Shown here: positions 34,986 to 45,500 of the stretch, one piece after another
How positions within the stretch are numbered: position 1 is the first letter of the stretch
How the letters are laid out: each line of letters opens with the position of its first letter
From: Pantoea sp. alder81
GTDB taxonomy: Bacteria; Pseudomonadota; Gammaproteobacteria; Enterobacterales; Enterobacteriaceae
Reading direction: 5' to 3'
Length of the DNA: 64,000 nt
Assembly: GCF_020179835.1 (NCBI RefSeq)
Contig: NZ_JAIUDA010000004.1
Location: 310,001 to 374,000 of the forward strand
Translations under genes and position numbers: made by a program
Notes under the pieces: generated by a model
Seen by the model: only the letters and a program-made list of their open reading frames with translations
Database searches by the model: none
Told to the model about the DNA's origin: nothing

Positions 34986-37333
34986 CAGAAGTTCAGCTTC
35001 AGCGAGCCTATAAAGGTGCGTTCCTGGCCAGGATAGCAGCTGGTATCGCCATCACAGGTGCCGACGTAGTGATGGTCAAACAGGTTTTGTACGTTGAATC
35101 CGACCTGAATGTTTTTGTTCACCTGATATTTCACGCCCGCATCGACCAGGGTGAAGTTCTTAACCGGAATGGTGTTGGCGTTGTCGCCGTACATACTGCC
35201 GATATAGCGCACGCCAGTGCTCAGCAACAGCCCATCGAACACGCCCTGATGGAAGCCATAGTTCAGCCATGCCGATGCCATGTTTTTCGGTACGTTAGCC
35301 TGCTGCTTGCCCTGATCGCCATTGTTACTTTTGCTGATCTCGGCATCGGTGTAGGTGTAGGAAGCCAGTACATCGAGGTTGGCGTTAAGCTGGGCCTGAG
35401 TTTGCCACTCGATGCCGCGTGAGCGCACTTCACCTGATGCCACCTGATAACCGGTGGCGAGGCCATCGACGATTTCATTGGTGAGCACGTTGGATTTGGT
35501 GATATCAAACGCGGCCAGTGTCATGAGCAGATTACTGTCCGGTTGATATTTCAATCCAATCTCATACTGGTGCGCCTTGCTTGGGTCGAAGGTGCGGTTC
35601 TGGCTATCGGTGCCGCTGTTGGGCACGAAGGATTCAGCGTAGCTGATGTACGGCGCCAGTCCGTTGCCGGCCAGATAAGTTAATCCCGCGCGCCCCGTCC
35701 AGGCATCTTTGTCCACCCATGAGCTGCTGCCACTGAGGTTGTTCTGCGTGCGCATGCTGATATCGTCATGACGACCGCCGAGCGTCACCAGCCATTGATC
35801 GGTCAGATGAATTTGATCCTGCATGTACACACCCAACTGGGCGGTGGTTTGATCGTTGTTATTTACTGCGTTGGTGGGATCGGCAATATCCAGACCGTAA
35901 ACCGGATTGGTGATGCTCAGTGAAGGCGCAACGGCGCTGAAGCGCTTGGCGTTGGCATCCAGCCAGCTGTAATCCACCCCGGCCAGTAGCGTATGGGCAA
36001 CAGATGCCGTGTTGAAATCCATCTGCAACTGGTTATCGATGTTGAAGGCTTTCATGTGCTCATCAAAACGAATGGCGTTGCGTGACACGGTGTTAGTGGT
36101 GAAGTCCGGATCGCCCGGCAGCAGGTTGTTCAAAATGGTATCAGTCTGGCCATAGCGCAGGTTCTGACGGAATTTGAGGCCTTCTGAGAGCTGCTGACTG
36201 AACTCATAGCCCACGCTGTATTGTTCCTGGCGGAAGCGGTTGTAGCTGTAATCCCCCAGCAGGGTGTCGGTGGTTTTGTTGCCTGGATTGGTCAACACGG
36301 CCACGGTGCCGCCGGAGGTGTCACGCAGATAATCAGCACGCAGCGTCAGGCTGGTATCGGCGGAGGGCAACCAGGTTAAAGTGGGGGCGAGGTAGAGGCG
36401 ATTATCTTCAACATGCGGGCCATCGCGATACTGGAACTGGGTATCGCTATCACGTGCCAGACCCACGACGCGATACAGCCACTGACCTTCATCATCCAGC
36501 TTATCGCTCATATCAAACTGCGCCTGACGGCGATTGAAATTCCCCAACTGGACTTCCACTTCATGCACACCGCGCGCGTCAGGCATTTTGCTGACGCGGT
36601 TCACAATGCCGCCTGCATCGCCAAGACCAAAAAGCGTAGAGGAAGGACCGCGCACAATATCAATACGCTCCAGCGCGTAAGGCTCGGTGCGGAAATAGCT
36701 ATAGCTGTTGTTGAGTTGGCGCAGACCATCACGGTAATCATTAGTGGTCAGGGCGTTAAAGCCACGGATATAAATCCAGTCATAACCTTTAGGATCGACG
36801 CCATAGGTTTCAGTCTTCACTCCCGGCACATAGCGCAACGCTTCGGTGACGCTTTGGACATTCTGGCGGTCCAATTGCTGACGCGTGATCACCGAGACCG
36901 ACTGTGGCACTTCCAGTAGCGGCGTATCGGTTTTGGTGGCGCTGGTGGTTTGTTGCGGCACGGTGGAAGCGCCACTCAGGGTTTTCGTTACCGTCAGCGT
37001 CTCTTCGCCAGCTGCCGAGGGCGTGACGGAGACGGTGTCAACGTTCTGCGTCCACTCCAGTCCGCTTCCCGCCAACAGTTGACCCAGCGCACTATCCAAC
37101 GTCATCGAGCCTTTCACCGCCGGTGCGGTTTTATTGGCGAGGGATGCCGGTGCGGCAATCAGTTGCACGTTAGCCTGTCTGGCTAACTGGTTGAGTGAGG
37201 TCGCCAGTGGCTGCGAGGGCAGTGACAGTGACAGCGTTGCTGCGGCGAAAACGCCGGCAGCGGGAAATGCCACCGCCAGCGCGACGGCAATGTGCGAAGG
37301 TCGAAACGCACGTGAAACAGAAAAACCAGCCAT
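34985..37333 (-). CDS. TonB-dependent siderophore receptor with N-terminal STN signalling domain
   Basis: This is a 782-residue outer-membrane receptor. After a signal peptide (AVALAVAFPAAGVFA) comes an STN domain, residues about 32-105 (LSLPSQPLATSLNQLARQAN and GSMTLDSALGQLLAGSGLEW), which passes the ligand signal to a FecR-like protein. A TonB-box-like ETLTVTKT is followed by the plug (LLEVPQSVSVITRQQLDRQN, IYIRGFNA, DIVRGPSSTLFGLGDAGGIVN) and a 22-strand barrel ending in Phe. The STN domain and adjacent fecIR-type genes show cell-surface signalling. The FhuD/FhuB partners point to a hydroxamate ligand, for example ferrichrome or ferrioxamine; the exact one is open. Confidence 0.92.
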   Translation of the reverse strand: MAGFSVSRAFRPSHIAVALAVAFPAAGVFAAATLSLSLPSQPLATSLNQLARQANVQLIAAPASLANKTAPAVKGSMTLDSALGQLLAGSGLEWTQNVDTVSVTPSAAGEETLTVTKTLSGASTVPQQTTSATKTDTPLLEVPQSVSVITRQQLDRQNVQSVTEALRYVPGVKTETYGVDPKGYDWIYIRGFNALTTNDYRDGLRQLNNSYSYFRTEPYALERIDIVRGPSSTLFGLGDAGGIVNRVSKMPDARGVHEVEVQLGNFNRRQAQFDMSDKLDDEGQWLYRVVGLARDSDTQFQYRDGPHVEDNRLYLAPTLTWLPSADTSLTLRADYLRDTSGGTVAVLTNPGNKTTDTLLGDYSYNRFRQEQYSVGYEFSQQLSEGLKFRQNLRYGQTDTILNNLLPGDPDFTTNTVSRNAIRFDEHMKAFNIDNQLQMDFNTASVAHTLLAGVDYSWLDANAKRFSAVAPSLSITNPVYGLDIADPTNAVNNNDQTTAQLGVYMQDQIHLTDQWLVTLGGRHDDISMRTQNNLSGSSSWVDKDAWTGRAGLTYLAGNGLAPYISYAESFVPNSGTDSQNRTFDPSKAHQYEIGLKYQPDSNLLMTLAAFDITKSNVLTNEIVDGLATGYQVASGEVRSRGIEWQTQAQLNANLDVLASYTYTDAEISKSNNGDQGKQQANVPKNMASAWLNYGFHQGVFDGLLLSTGVRYIGSMYGDNANTIPVKNFTLVDAGVKYQVNKNIQVGFNVQNLFDHHYVGTCDGDTSCYPGQERTFIGSLKLNF

Positions 37334-37353
37334 TCAGGATCCCCAGAGTTAAG

Positions 37354-37372
37354 ATGAATAATAATCATTCTC
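37354..37372 (-). promoter_or_regulatory. Fur-box-like sequence before the receptor gene
   Basis: ATGAATAATAATCATTCTC matches 14 of 19 positions of the Fur consensus GATAATGATAATCATTATC, counted by eye. It lies about 20 bases upstream of the receptor start, in the 79-base gap after the FecR-like gene, where an ECF-dependent promoter is also expected. Confidence 0.5.
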
Positions 37373-37412
37373 TTCTGAAGACGAAGCGCGGGGTAAAACC
37401 CTGACGTCGATT

Positions 37413-38450
37413 TTAATTATTTTTTAACGTCATGCCGGTTGTGACCACAGTGGATTGATTTTTAATGTTTTTTATTTTTACCGGCAGGACGCGAGGCAAT
37501 GCGTTAGCAAAGCTATCCACCCGATCGGTATCAAAACTGCCGCTGATGCGCAGTGCGGCAACAGCTGGGGAATTGAGTTTGAGCGAAACATCGCCGTAAC
37601 GGGCGAACTCTGCCAGTGCCATATCCAGACGCGTGTCATCCAGCACGATGCGGTCGTCACGCCAGGCGGCGATGCTGTCTGCGGGCAGCGTCGAGCGTGA
37701 AATCAATCGTCCCTGGGCATCGGTCAGCGATCGTTCCGAGGCGTGCAGCACACTGATATGCCGCTGTGCATGTGGAATGTGTAGATGCTGCATTGCGCGC
37801 CACCAGCGGTTCTCCCAGTTGCCGCGTGGACCGACGCGCACCGCGCCTGAGCTCACGGCGACATCACTGCCTTCACCACTCATGGTATGCGGCAGGTAAC
37901 GGACCCGGAATTCGGTGCCCACTACGGTTACGCGGGTTGGGCCACTGAGCACCTCAAACGGCTGGCTCGCATTGTGCGTGACCTGGAAGAAGACTTGCCC
38001 CTGCGCCATCTCCACTTCCCGGCGATTGGCAAAGTAGCGCACGTTGAGCTGGGTACCGGCATCCAGCGACAGTGTGGTGCCGTCGGGAAGTCGCACGGTG
38101 CGCATCTCGCCACGTCCGGTGTGCCAGCTTGCGCTGTAAATCGGCGGGGCGAAGGTGTTACGCAGCGGGAAGTAAAGCACGGCTGCCAGTAACAGCAGCG
38201 CACAGGTCGCGGCAACCGGGCGCCAAACATTGCGGCGCGTTGGCGCGGGGCGCAGATGCGCAACGGCAGCAGCAGGAATAGCCGACGTCTGTTGCCACAG
38301 CCCGCCTAAATCCTCGTATTCTGCCCGATGGGCGGGCGTTTGCAGCCAGCGCTCGAAAGCCTGCTGCTGCTCTCGCGTCATGCCCTCCTGCTGACGGAGT
38401 AGCCAGTGGATCGCCTGTTCGGCAATTGTCTGCTCATCATGACGCGTCAT
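37413..38450 (-). CDS. FecR-like sigma regulator
   Basis: This is a 345-residue inner-membrane protein. A cytoplasmic N-terminal part (AIHWLLRQQEGMTREQQQAF with AEYEDLGGLWQQT) resembles the FecR N-domain that holds the sigma factor. One helix near residue 90 (TCALLLLAAVLYFPL) is followed by a periplasmic FecR domain (TVRLPDGTTLSLDAGTQLN, MAQGQVFFQVTH, RVTVVGTEFRVR). It overlaps the sigma gene by four bases (ATGA). It relays the receptor STN signal to the sigma factor. Confidence 0.92.
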   Translation of the reverse strand: MTRHDEQTIAEQAIHWLLRQQEGMTREQQQAFERWLQTPAHRAEYEDLGGLWQQTSAIPAAAVAHLRPAPTRRNVWRPVAATCALLLLAAVLYFPLRNTFAPPIYSASWHTGRGEMRTVRLPDGTTLSLDAGTQLNVRYFANRREVEMAQGQVFFQVTHNASQPFEVLSGPTRVTVVGTEFRVRYLPHTMSGEGSDVAVSSGAVRVGPRGNWENRWWRAMQHLHIPHAQRHISVLHASERSLTDAQGRLISRSTLPADSIAAWRDDRIVLDDTRLDMALAEFARYGDVSLKLNSPAVAALRISGSFDTDRVDSFANALPRVLPVKIKNIKNQSTVVTTGMTLKNN

Positions 38451-38986
38451 CGTGCCTTCCCTGTCGATTGTTCGTCACGCCAGCTGTCGCGGCTGGCACG
38501 ACAGGCCAGCATGGCGCGAATGATGTGTTTTTCCACCATGTTGGTTGAAATTCCCATGCTCGCGGCCACTTCGCTTTGCGACTGCCCCTCAATGCGATGA
38601 CGGATAAAAGCCTCCCGGCAGCGCGGCGGCAGGGTCTCAATGGCAGCCACAATGTGATCGATATATTGTTGGTTCTCAAGGCGATTGTCCGGTTGCTCGT
38701 AACCGGGTGCCAGTAACTCGTCGGTGTCAGTATCTTGCGAGGGATCATACTGTTTCTGCAGGCGATAGCGGTCGACCAAAAGATTTCTGGCGATATGGTA
38801 AAGCATTCCGCGGTGCGAGGAAATCTGTTCCGGTGCAGCCAGCGCACGGCTGAATGTTTCCTGGGTCAGTTCCTCCGCGAGGTGTTTATCCCGCAGTTTA
38901 CCGCTCAAAAAGCGGAACAGTTCCGTGTAGTAACGCTCAAACGCTGACAAGATGGATTCCCAACAACCGCACAGTGATTCATGCAT
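38447..38986 (-). CDS. FecI-like ECF sigma factor
   Basis: This is a 179-residue extracytoplasmic-function sigma factor of the iron-starvation group. Region 2 (YTELFRFLSGKLRDKHLAEE then LTQETFSRAL, HIARNLLVDRYR) and region 4 (LPPRCREAFIRHRIEGQSQS then EVAASMGISTNMVEKHI) are both clear. It is the first gene of the five-gene iron unit and has a Fur-like box about 27 bases upstream. It should direct transcription of the receptor gene when the ligand is bound, as FecI does for fecA. Confidence 0.92.
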   Translation of the reverse strand: MHESLCGCWESILSAFERYYTELFRFLSGKLRDKHLAEELTQETFSRALAAPEQISSHRGMLYHIARNLLVDRYRLQKQYDPSQDTDTDELLAPGYEQPDNRLENQQYIDHIVAAIETLPPRCREAFIRHRIEGQSQSEVAASMGISTNMVEKHIIRAMLACRASRDSWRDEQSTGKAR

Positions 38987-39012
38987 GAAAGAGTGGCAGG
39001 CTGTATTTGAAT

Positions 39013-39031
39013 GAAAATCGTTATCGTTATC
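39013..39031 (-). promoter_or_regulatory. Fur-box-like sequence before the sigma gene
   Basis: Read on the minus strand, GATAACGATAACGATTTTC matches 15 of 19 consensus Fur positions by eye. It lies 27 bases upstream of the sigma start, so iron-replete repression of the whole unit is likely. Confidence 0.6.
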
Positions 39032-39118
39032 AAGATGGGATGAGTGGAAAAGGTAAAAAAAGCGTTGTGGAGGAAGATTAGGGGCGCGGTAGGGGCTTTG
39101 GGTGGTCTTTGCGGGGAA

Positions 39119-39148
39119 TTACCTGGCAAGTTCGGACAATTTATACAC
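39119..39148 (-). pseudogene. Remnant of a ParE-like toxin gene (nine codons)
   Basis: A GTG start overlaps the ParD stop (GTGTATAA), the usual parD-parE junction, and reads V-Y-K-L-S-E-L-A-R before a TAA. This matches the first residues of ParE/RelE-type toxins (such as MYKLSxLA). No further ParE sequence follows toward the sigma gene. The toxin has been lost by a deletion or rearrangement. Confidence 0.5.
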
Positions 39149-39383
39149 GATTAAGCTTCTTCCTTTCAGCAGCGATTTCACGCAGTGAACGCGGGCTTTC
39201 GCCGCTTTCCAACCCTTCAACTACGGCATTTCGGACAACTTGATCATGTGATTCCTGTTGTTCCAGCAACCGTAAAGCCGAACGCATCACTTCACTGGCT
39301 GATCCATAGCGCCCTGAATCAACCATTCGCGAGATGAAGTTATCGAGTTGTTCACCCACGCTAACCGACGTTATTTTTCTCAT
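39141..39383 (-). CDS. ParD-type antitoxin (ribbon-helix-helix), without toxin
   Basis: This is an 80-residue antitoxin. The N-terminal ribbon-helix-helix (TSVSVGEQLDNFISRMVDSG with YGSASEVMRSALRLLEQQE) binds DNA. The C-terminal part (VVEGLESGESPRSLREIAAE) is the flexible toxin-binding tail typical of ParD. The ATG at 39383 is used; a GTG three codons upstream is less likely. The normal toxin partner downstream is reduced to a nine-codon stub, so the protein may act only as a repressor or as a guard against other ParE toxins. Confidence 0.85.
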   Translation of the reverse strand: MRKITSVSVGEQLDNFISRMVDSGRYGSASEVMRSALRLLEQQESHDQVVRNAVVEGLESGESPRSLREIAAERKKLNRV

Positions 39384-39501
39384 TGAACTCACCGTGTATT
39401 AACTGTTAATACAAAGGAGCATAGTTTGCGCAAGTAGTGATGACCAGTCAAATGGACTTTCTAGATTTGGAACCTCATTCGCAAGGCGGATTTTTACCCA
39501 T

Positions 39502-39525
39502 AAAAAAGGGGAACCGAAGTTCCCC
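39502..39525 (-). terminator. Intrinsic terminator of the adhesin gene
   Basis: On the minus strand GGGGAA-CTTCGG-TTCCCC is followed by six T residues. The UUCG-type loop and U run make this a clear Rho-independent terminator, 37 bases after the adhesin stop. Confidence 0.9.
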
Positions 39526-39562
39526 AATCTACCTGCCACTTAACGTAAAACGATTACGTCAG

Positions 39563-42500
39563 TTAGAAATTCACCTTCACACCCAGCAGGGCGCTGGTAT
39601 CCGAATAGCCTTTGTCGCCCATCTGTTGAGCGATGTTGCCCCACAGGTTGACGTTTTTGGTGATCTGTCCTTCAACACCGACTTTCAGCTCGCCCAGGTT
39701 ACGCGTGCCTTTCTGGCTGACCTTCACGCCGTTAAGTTCGCTGCCAAACTCCTGGGTGTTGTGGATCCAGTTCGCTTCAACAAACGGCTGGAACACACGA
39801 TCTTTGCCGTCATCAATCACGTTGTGGCCTTTGATAAAGGCACGGACACCTAAACGGGTCTGAATGTTTCCATCACCAGTGCCTTTAACGCGGGTGCCAT
39901 TTTGCTCGCGAATTTCATCCGCTTTGACACCCATCCAGGTGACTTGCGCCTGAGGCTGCACGTAATAGCTCTCACGCTCGTTCTTCTCGCCAATTTTCCA
40001 GGTGTAACCGGTCTCAAGTGACGCGGTAATCCCTTTCGATTTGTAAGACTCAGCCGCCAAAGAATCGCCTTTCACGGTGTTGTCGAACCAGCTGTACTGC
40101 GCCCAGCTATCAAGGTAAGCGCCAGATTTCTCTTCATTGTCCTGTAACCAGGTCGCGTAGATACCCGTGCTGTAGCCATTGATGCTGCCATCCGCTTTCT
40201 GACCAGACAAATGGTTGCGGCTGTTACTCTGCTGGTTGGCATAACCGGCCATCACACCAAGGTGATAACGGTTGGCGCCATCCGTGGTCCACTGCGCAAT
40301 ATCGCCACCCATTTGCATCACATAGCGGTTGGCCTGCGTTTTCATCTGGCCACTGCTGTCGCTGGAACGGGTGTGACCACCGACGTTGCGCAGCCACATG
40401 CTGGTGACTTTCTCCTCGCCCGTCAGCGCATCGACATAGTGGGTTTCACCCAGGCGGTCATGTAAACGCGTGTTGAACAAATTATTTGCCGCAGCCATAT
40501 TCGCGGAGTAGGCGGCTGATTCCGGGCGGTAGATTTTGATGATGTCATCTTTGTCGCCGTTATCACCACCATCGCCTGGGTCTACTACACCACCGAGCAC
40601 GTTAGTCAGATACCAGTTATTGCTGTTACTGCTCTCACCGCGCACCAGGTTGTAATCATACGCCCCGGCGACAATACGGCCGTCCTTCACAAACTCACCG
40701 TCAGATTTGCCACCAACATTGATGATTTCGATGCCGTTGATGGTTTTGGCACCGCTGCCGCCCGCATTATTGACGCTGACTCTCGTTGTGCCGCTGGTAT
40801 CACCAGCAACGATCATTTTATCAGTGACCGAATTATCATCGCCCAGAGCGGTGTTCAGAGTGATATGACCGTTATTACCGCTGTAGTTGCCCGCGATATG
40901 CAGCTGATTGCCTGCCGCTGCGCCAGCTCCACCTACAATGATGTCGCCGCTGTTGACTAAATTGCCGCCAACGTTGAAACGCACCGCGTCAGCCGTCGCT
41001 TTCACCGAAACCGAGTTCAGGCTTCCCAACTGCAGGGTACCGCTGTTGTTCACGTTGCCCGCAGTGCCGCCAAAGCCACCGGCAACGGCACCTTTAGCAA
41101 TATTCAGGTTGCCGGAAGAGAGCGTGACGTCATTACCTGCGCTGCCAAGCTGTAAACCACCTGCATTGACCTGCGTATCACCGCTGTACTGCGCCGCCTG
41201 CTGGCTGAGCGTTACCACTCCTGAACCGTTTTGGTTTAACTGACCGCTACCGGTGATGGCGTTGTTCAACAACCAGCTGTCGCTGCTGGCAAGATTCAAC
41301 GATCCTTCATTGGCGATGTCAGCTGAACCGAGGCTCGACTGAGCTGAAGCCGTTAATGTGGATCCGTTTTCAATGCTAAATTTACCCGCAAAATCACTGT
41401 TATCGCCCAGCAGTGCAACATCACTGTTCTGAGCGATACTGGTTTCACCCGCACCACTCAGGCTGTTAAACAGTGCACCGGCCGCGTTTTTCAGCGCCAG
41501 CAGACCTTCGTTGACAATATCACCGCTGCCCAGACCGCGGGTGTTGTTCAACTGCACGTCCGCGCCAGAGGCAATTGAAGTCGTTGCATTAAGTCCAGTA
41601 TTGCTGCCATTGACTGTCAACGTGCCGCCGTTGACATTCAGGGCACCGCTGCCCTGCAGGCTGCCATCAACCGAACCGCCGTGAGTGATACTCAGCGCGC
41701 CGCCGTTGAGGTTTGCCACTGATCCTGTCGACGTGTTTAATGCGCCGATAGTCTGGTTGTAGCCATTCATGTCAAAGCCAGTATTGGCCGCCATTGCCAG
41801 CTCTGAAGTCTGACCCAGCACGTTGTCATTGTTCATCAGCAGGGTGCCACTGCGCACATCCGTTTTGCCGCTGTAGCTGTTGTCCATATTAGATAGTGAG
41901 ACAGTCTGACCCGCGCCGGTATCAATCGCCAGATCGCCGGTGCCAATCAGTTTCGCGCTCATATCCGCAGCATTGCCGTTTTTACCAAAGGCGTTAAGCA
42001 CCAGCGCATCGCTGCCCTGAGTTAACAGGTCCAACTGCGTCAGGCCATACATCACATACAGTCCGTCATCAGCCTGACCGCTGGTCAGGCGATAGTCGTA
42101 AGTGGCATTCGCCACCACGTTGCCATCCTGCAGCACACTCGTGTTCAGGCGATCGGTGATCAGGTTGCCGCTGGTGTCACGCAGCTCCAGGTTACCGCCT
42201 GATCCATTAACAGGAATCGCGCTACCCGCCAGTTTGATGCCCTGATCGCCTTCATCCTGCTCCAGTAATGAAACGGTTTGCGGTGGTAACACATGGTGGT
42301 TGTTAACCGAGCCAGGATTGATTTCAACGGTACCGCGTCCGCTGATATCCATCAGTCCAGAGGTTTGCACTACGCCTTTAGCAACGGTATCGCCCGGTGT
42401 ACCGGTATCGAATACCACGGTGCCACCGTCAAAGTTCAGTCCACCGATTTGCTGCACGCCATCGGCTACGGTGACTCGGCTATCCGTTCCTGCAAGCAGG

Positions 42501-45500
42501 GTGGCATGGGTGAGGGCCTGAGTATTCAGTCCATCAAGTCCGAAAGTACTGTCAGTCAGCGCCAGCGTACCAGTGAAGCTGTTAGTCGCGTTATTGGACG
42601 TAAACTCGAAAGCATTGCCGCCAGTGCTTGCCGCAATTGTCCCCGCACCACTGATGTGGCTGGCAAACTCGGTATCGGTGTTCTGTTTCAAGGCCAGTGT
42701 GCTGGCTTGATCAATGTTGAAGCCCGTACCTGCTGCATCATCCTGCGCATCACCCAATGGCAACAGGATGTTGTCCAGCGTTAGCGTTGAGCCATTTTTC
42801 AGGTTGACCGTTTCAAAACCGGTGATGGTTTTGCCGCTGGCTGCCAGCGTCAGATCCGATTTGTCCAGATTCAGCGTATCGCCTGTGCCGTTACCCGCAT
42901 TCAGCGAGGTGAACAGGTTGGTGTCCGCCGCCTCAATGTTGACCAGGTTGAAGGTATCGTTACCACCTGCGGTGGTGACATCCGTTGCCGTACTCCCTTT
43001 GTGCAGATCGACGGTGTGATCGCTGGCCGTGGTGAGGTTGACCTGACCGACGATATTGCCACCTTCTGCATTGGTAAAGTGAACTCCTACTAAGCCACTG
43101 GTGATTTCCATCGCCACCTGTGCCGCAGAGTTGGCAATGATATCGCCACTGTTGGTGAAGCTTGTCAGCGAGCCGTTGTCGACATCCACCACCGGATTTA
43201 GCGTTGATTTAGATACCAGACGGCCACTTTGCTCGACTGACGAAGTAGCGCCAGTCACTTTCAGTGCGGAAACGCCTGATGCATTGTTCACGTTGACGCT
43301 GGCACCGGATTTAACATCACCGGTCACATTGGTCACAATACCGTTGCCGTTAGCGCTGTTGACATCAATCACCAGTGCGCGGGAATCTGACATATCAATG
43401 CTGCCGGTCGCGGTAGAGCCATCGACATTTTGCAACAGCAAGCCGGTGCCGCTTCCATTAACCGTAATAGTGCCGCTGTTGGTCTTGTCCATGCTCGCAG
43501 CCGTGCGTACACCTGCACCGTTATCAACAGTGATATGCGTGTTATCGAGTTTAATGCCGGCAATTTCAGCGCGATTTTCAATCCCGTTGCCGTTGCCAAC
43601 AGGGTTCATTTCAATGGTGGCATCTTTTACCGTCAAGCCAGTCGCGCCGCTGTCCAGCAGAATGCCGTTTGCGCTACCGCTGGCCTTAACAATGCCGTTA
43701 CCGTTGAGGTCGAGATGAGCACCACTGCCGACTTTAATAGCAGCTTCGCCGTCAGTGGCTTCAATCGTACCGGTATTACTGACGGTAGAATTTGCGCCCT
43801 GAATATCAACCGCTACACCGTTGACATGGATGTCACCGATATTATCCAGCGTGCCGCCATTCACCAGCACACCGGTGGTACCCGCAGCGGTGAAATTGAT
43901 ATTCCCACGATGCTCAAGGGTGCCGCCGTTACGGGCAATGTAACCGATAGCATTTGCCGCTGTGGCAACGCTGCCGTCCAGAGTGGCGTAGCTGATCAGT
44001 TTCGCATTGCCACGGTATGACGCATCGCCACCACCAGTGATATCGTTGTAACTGCCGTCAACGATACCCGCAGTGCTGTTGGCACCACTCAGTAACAGGG
44101 TAGTTGCATCAGCCAACGTGCCCTGAGCATTACCCATCACTTTGATGCCGGTTGCGCCTTCGCCGCTGGCGGTAATAGTCATGTTACCGGAGTTGAGTTG
44201 GCTGATCTGACTGTTGCTGGTGACCAGCAGGGCAGTGGCATTTTTGCCGCTGCTTTCAACCACAGAGGCGCTGCCTGTACCATCAAAGCTAGCCCCGCCA
44301 TCAACGCGATAAAGTGTTGAGTTATCGGTGGTAACATTCTGCGTGCCAGAGCTGTTATCAATCACTTTTGAGCCCGCGCCCAGCACGTAATAACCGGTTT
44401 GGTTTGCTCCATCGAAGTTCATCAGGCCCGTGCCTTCAACTTCAATGGTGCCGCCGTTACGCGCATGTGCGCCCACAGCACCATCGCCTTGTAAGTCAAT
44501 CGTGCCAGCGTTAATGACTTTTGCACGTGAGCCATCCGCCCATAGCCCGTAGTTCGCTGTTTTAGTGTTGGTATCCACCCCTTTTTTGACTGTGATCGTG
44601 CCAGCATTTTTTACTGCACTATCAACAATATCGGTAAATATAGATGTTGCCATCATGGCGACTGAGTTGATGCCATCAAGAATGATGGTTCCCTTCTCGG
44701 CATTGACAATATTAGTCGCGCCCTTAGTAGCTAAAATACCGACGTTTTGTAGGGGTGCACCACCCAGCGCACCTTCTGCAGCACCCAGGAGGTTAATTGT
44801 GCCGTTATTAACTACGTTGCTTGAGCCTGATTCAGCAACTGCACCATAACTACCCTGTGTTTTTGTGCCCAGGGTTAAAATGCCGTTTTCATTGTTATTG
44901 AACGTACCCTGTTTTACATAAACAAGTCGGCTACCGGGTGCCGCGGAAGTAATATCTTTTGTTGGATTTGTCTTCAGTTGTTGCGCTGCGCGACCAAGAT
45001 ATAATTCGCCCCCTGCCTGGTTAATCAGTTGAGATGTGATGTTGTTAAGTTGAACGCCAACGGTAAACTTACCGCTGTATTGTGGATCAGATTTTCGCTC
45101 TACCGCAGAGACATTAATATTACCGCTATTCGTCAAAGTCGATGCATTAAAGAGATTGGCGCCAACGTTAGATGCGTAGCTACCATTAGGCGCAATATTG
45201 ATGATGCCATAGTTGTTTACTAATGAATTGTTCGAGACTATTGCCTCATTATGCCCCTGATAAACTGTAGCTTTTACCCCGCCAACTGAGTAATTTTCCA
45301 TTTCAGCGTTGGTGCCAGCATCAATAACTCCGTGGTTATTGATTGTTGAATTGTTTCTGGCACTAACGACCATTGAACCAGCACTGTTATTATTAAATGT
45401 CCCTAATGAACCATTATTATTTAGAATGCCACCATTATCTAACCTGACAACAGAGATGTCGGTAGCGTAACCCTGAATGTTTGCATCTGCTGAAATATTA

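Noticed and set aside
36413..36919. 168-codon plus-strand open frame
   Set aside because: Antisense to the TonB-dependent receptor plug and barrel; no family pattern.
42293..44020. Several 160-200 codon plus-strand frames
   Set aside because: All are antisense shadows of the repetitive adhesin passenger; their Ser/Thr/Val/Pro-rich translations reflect its biased codons.
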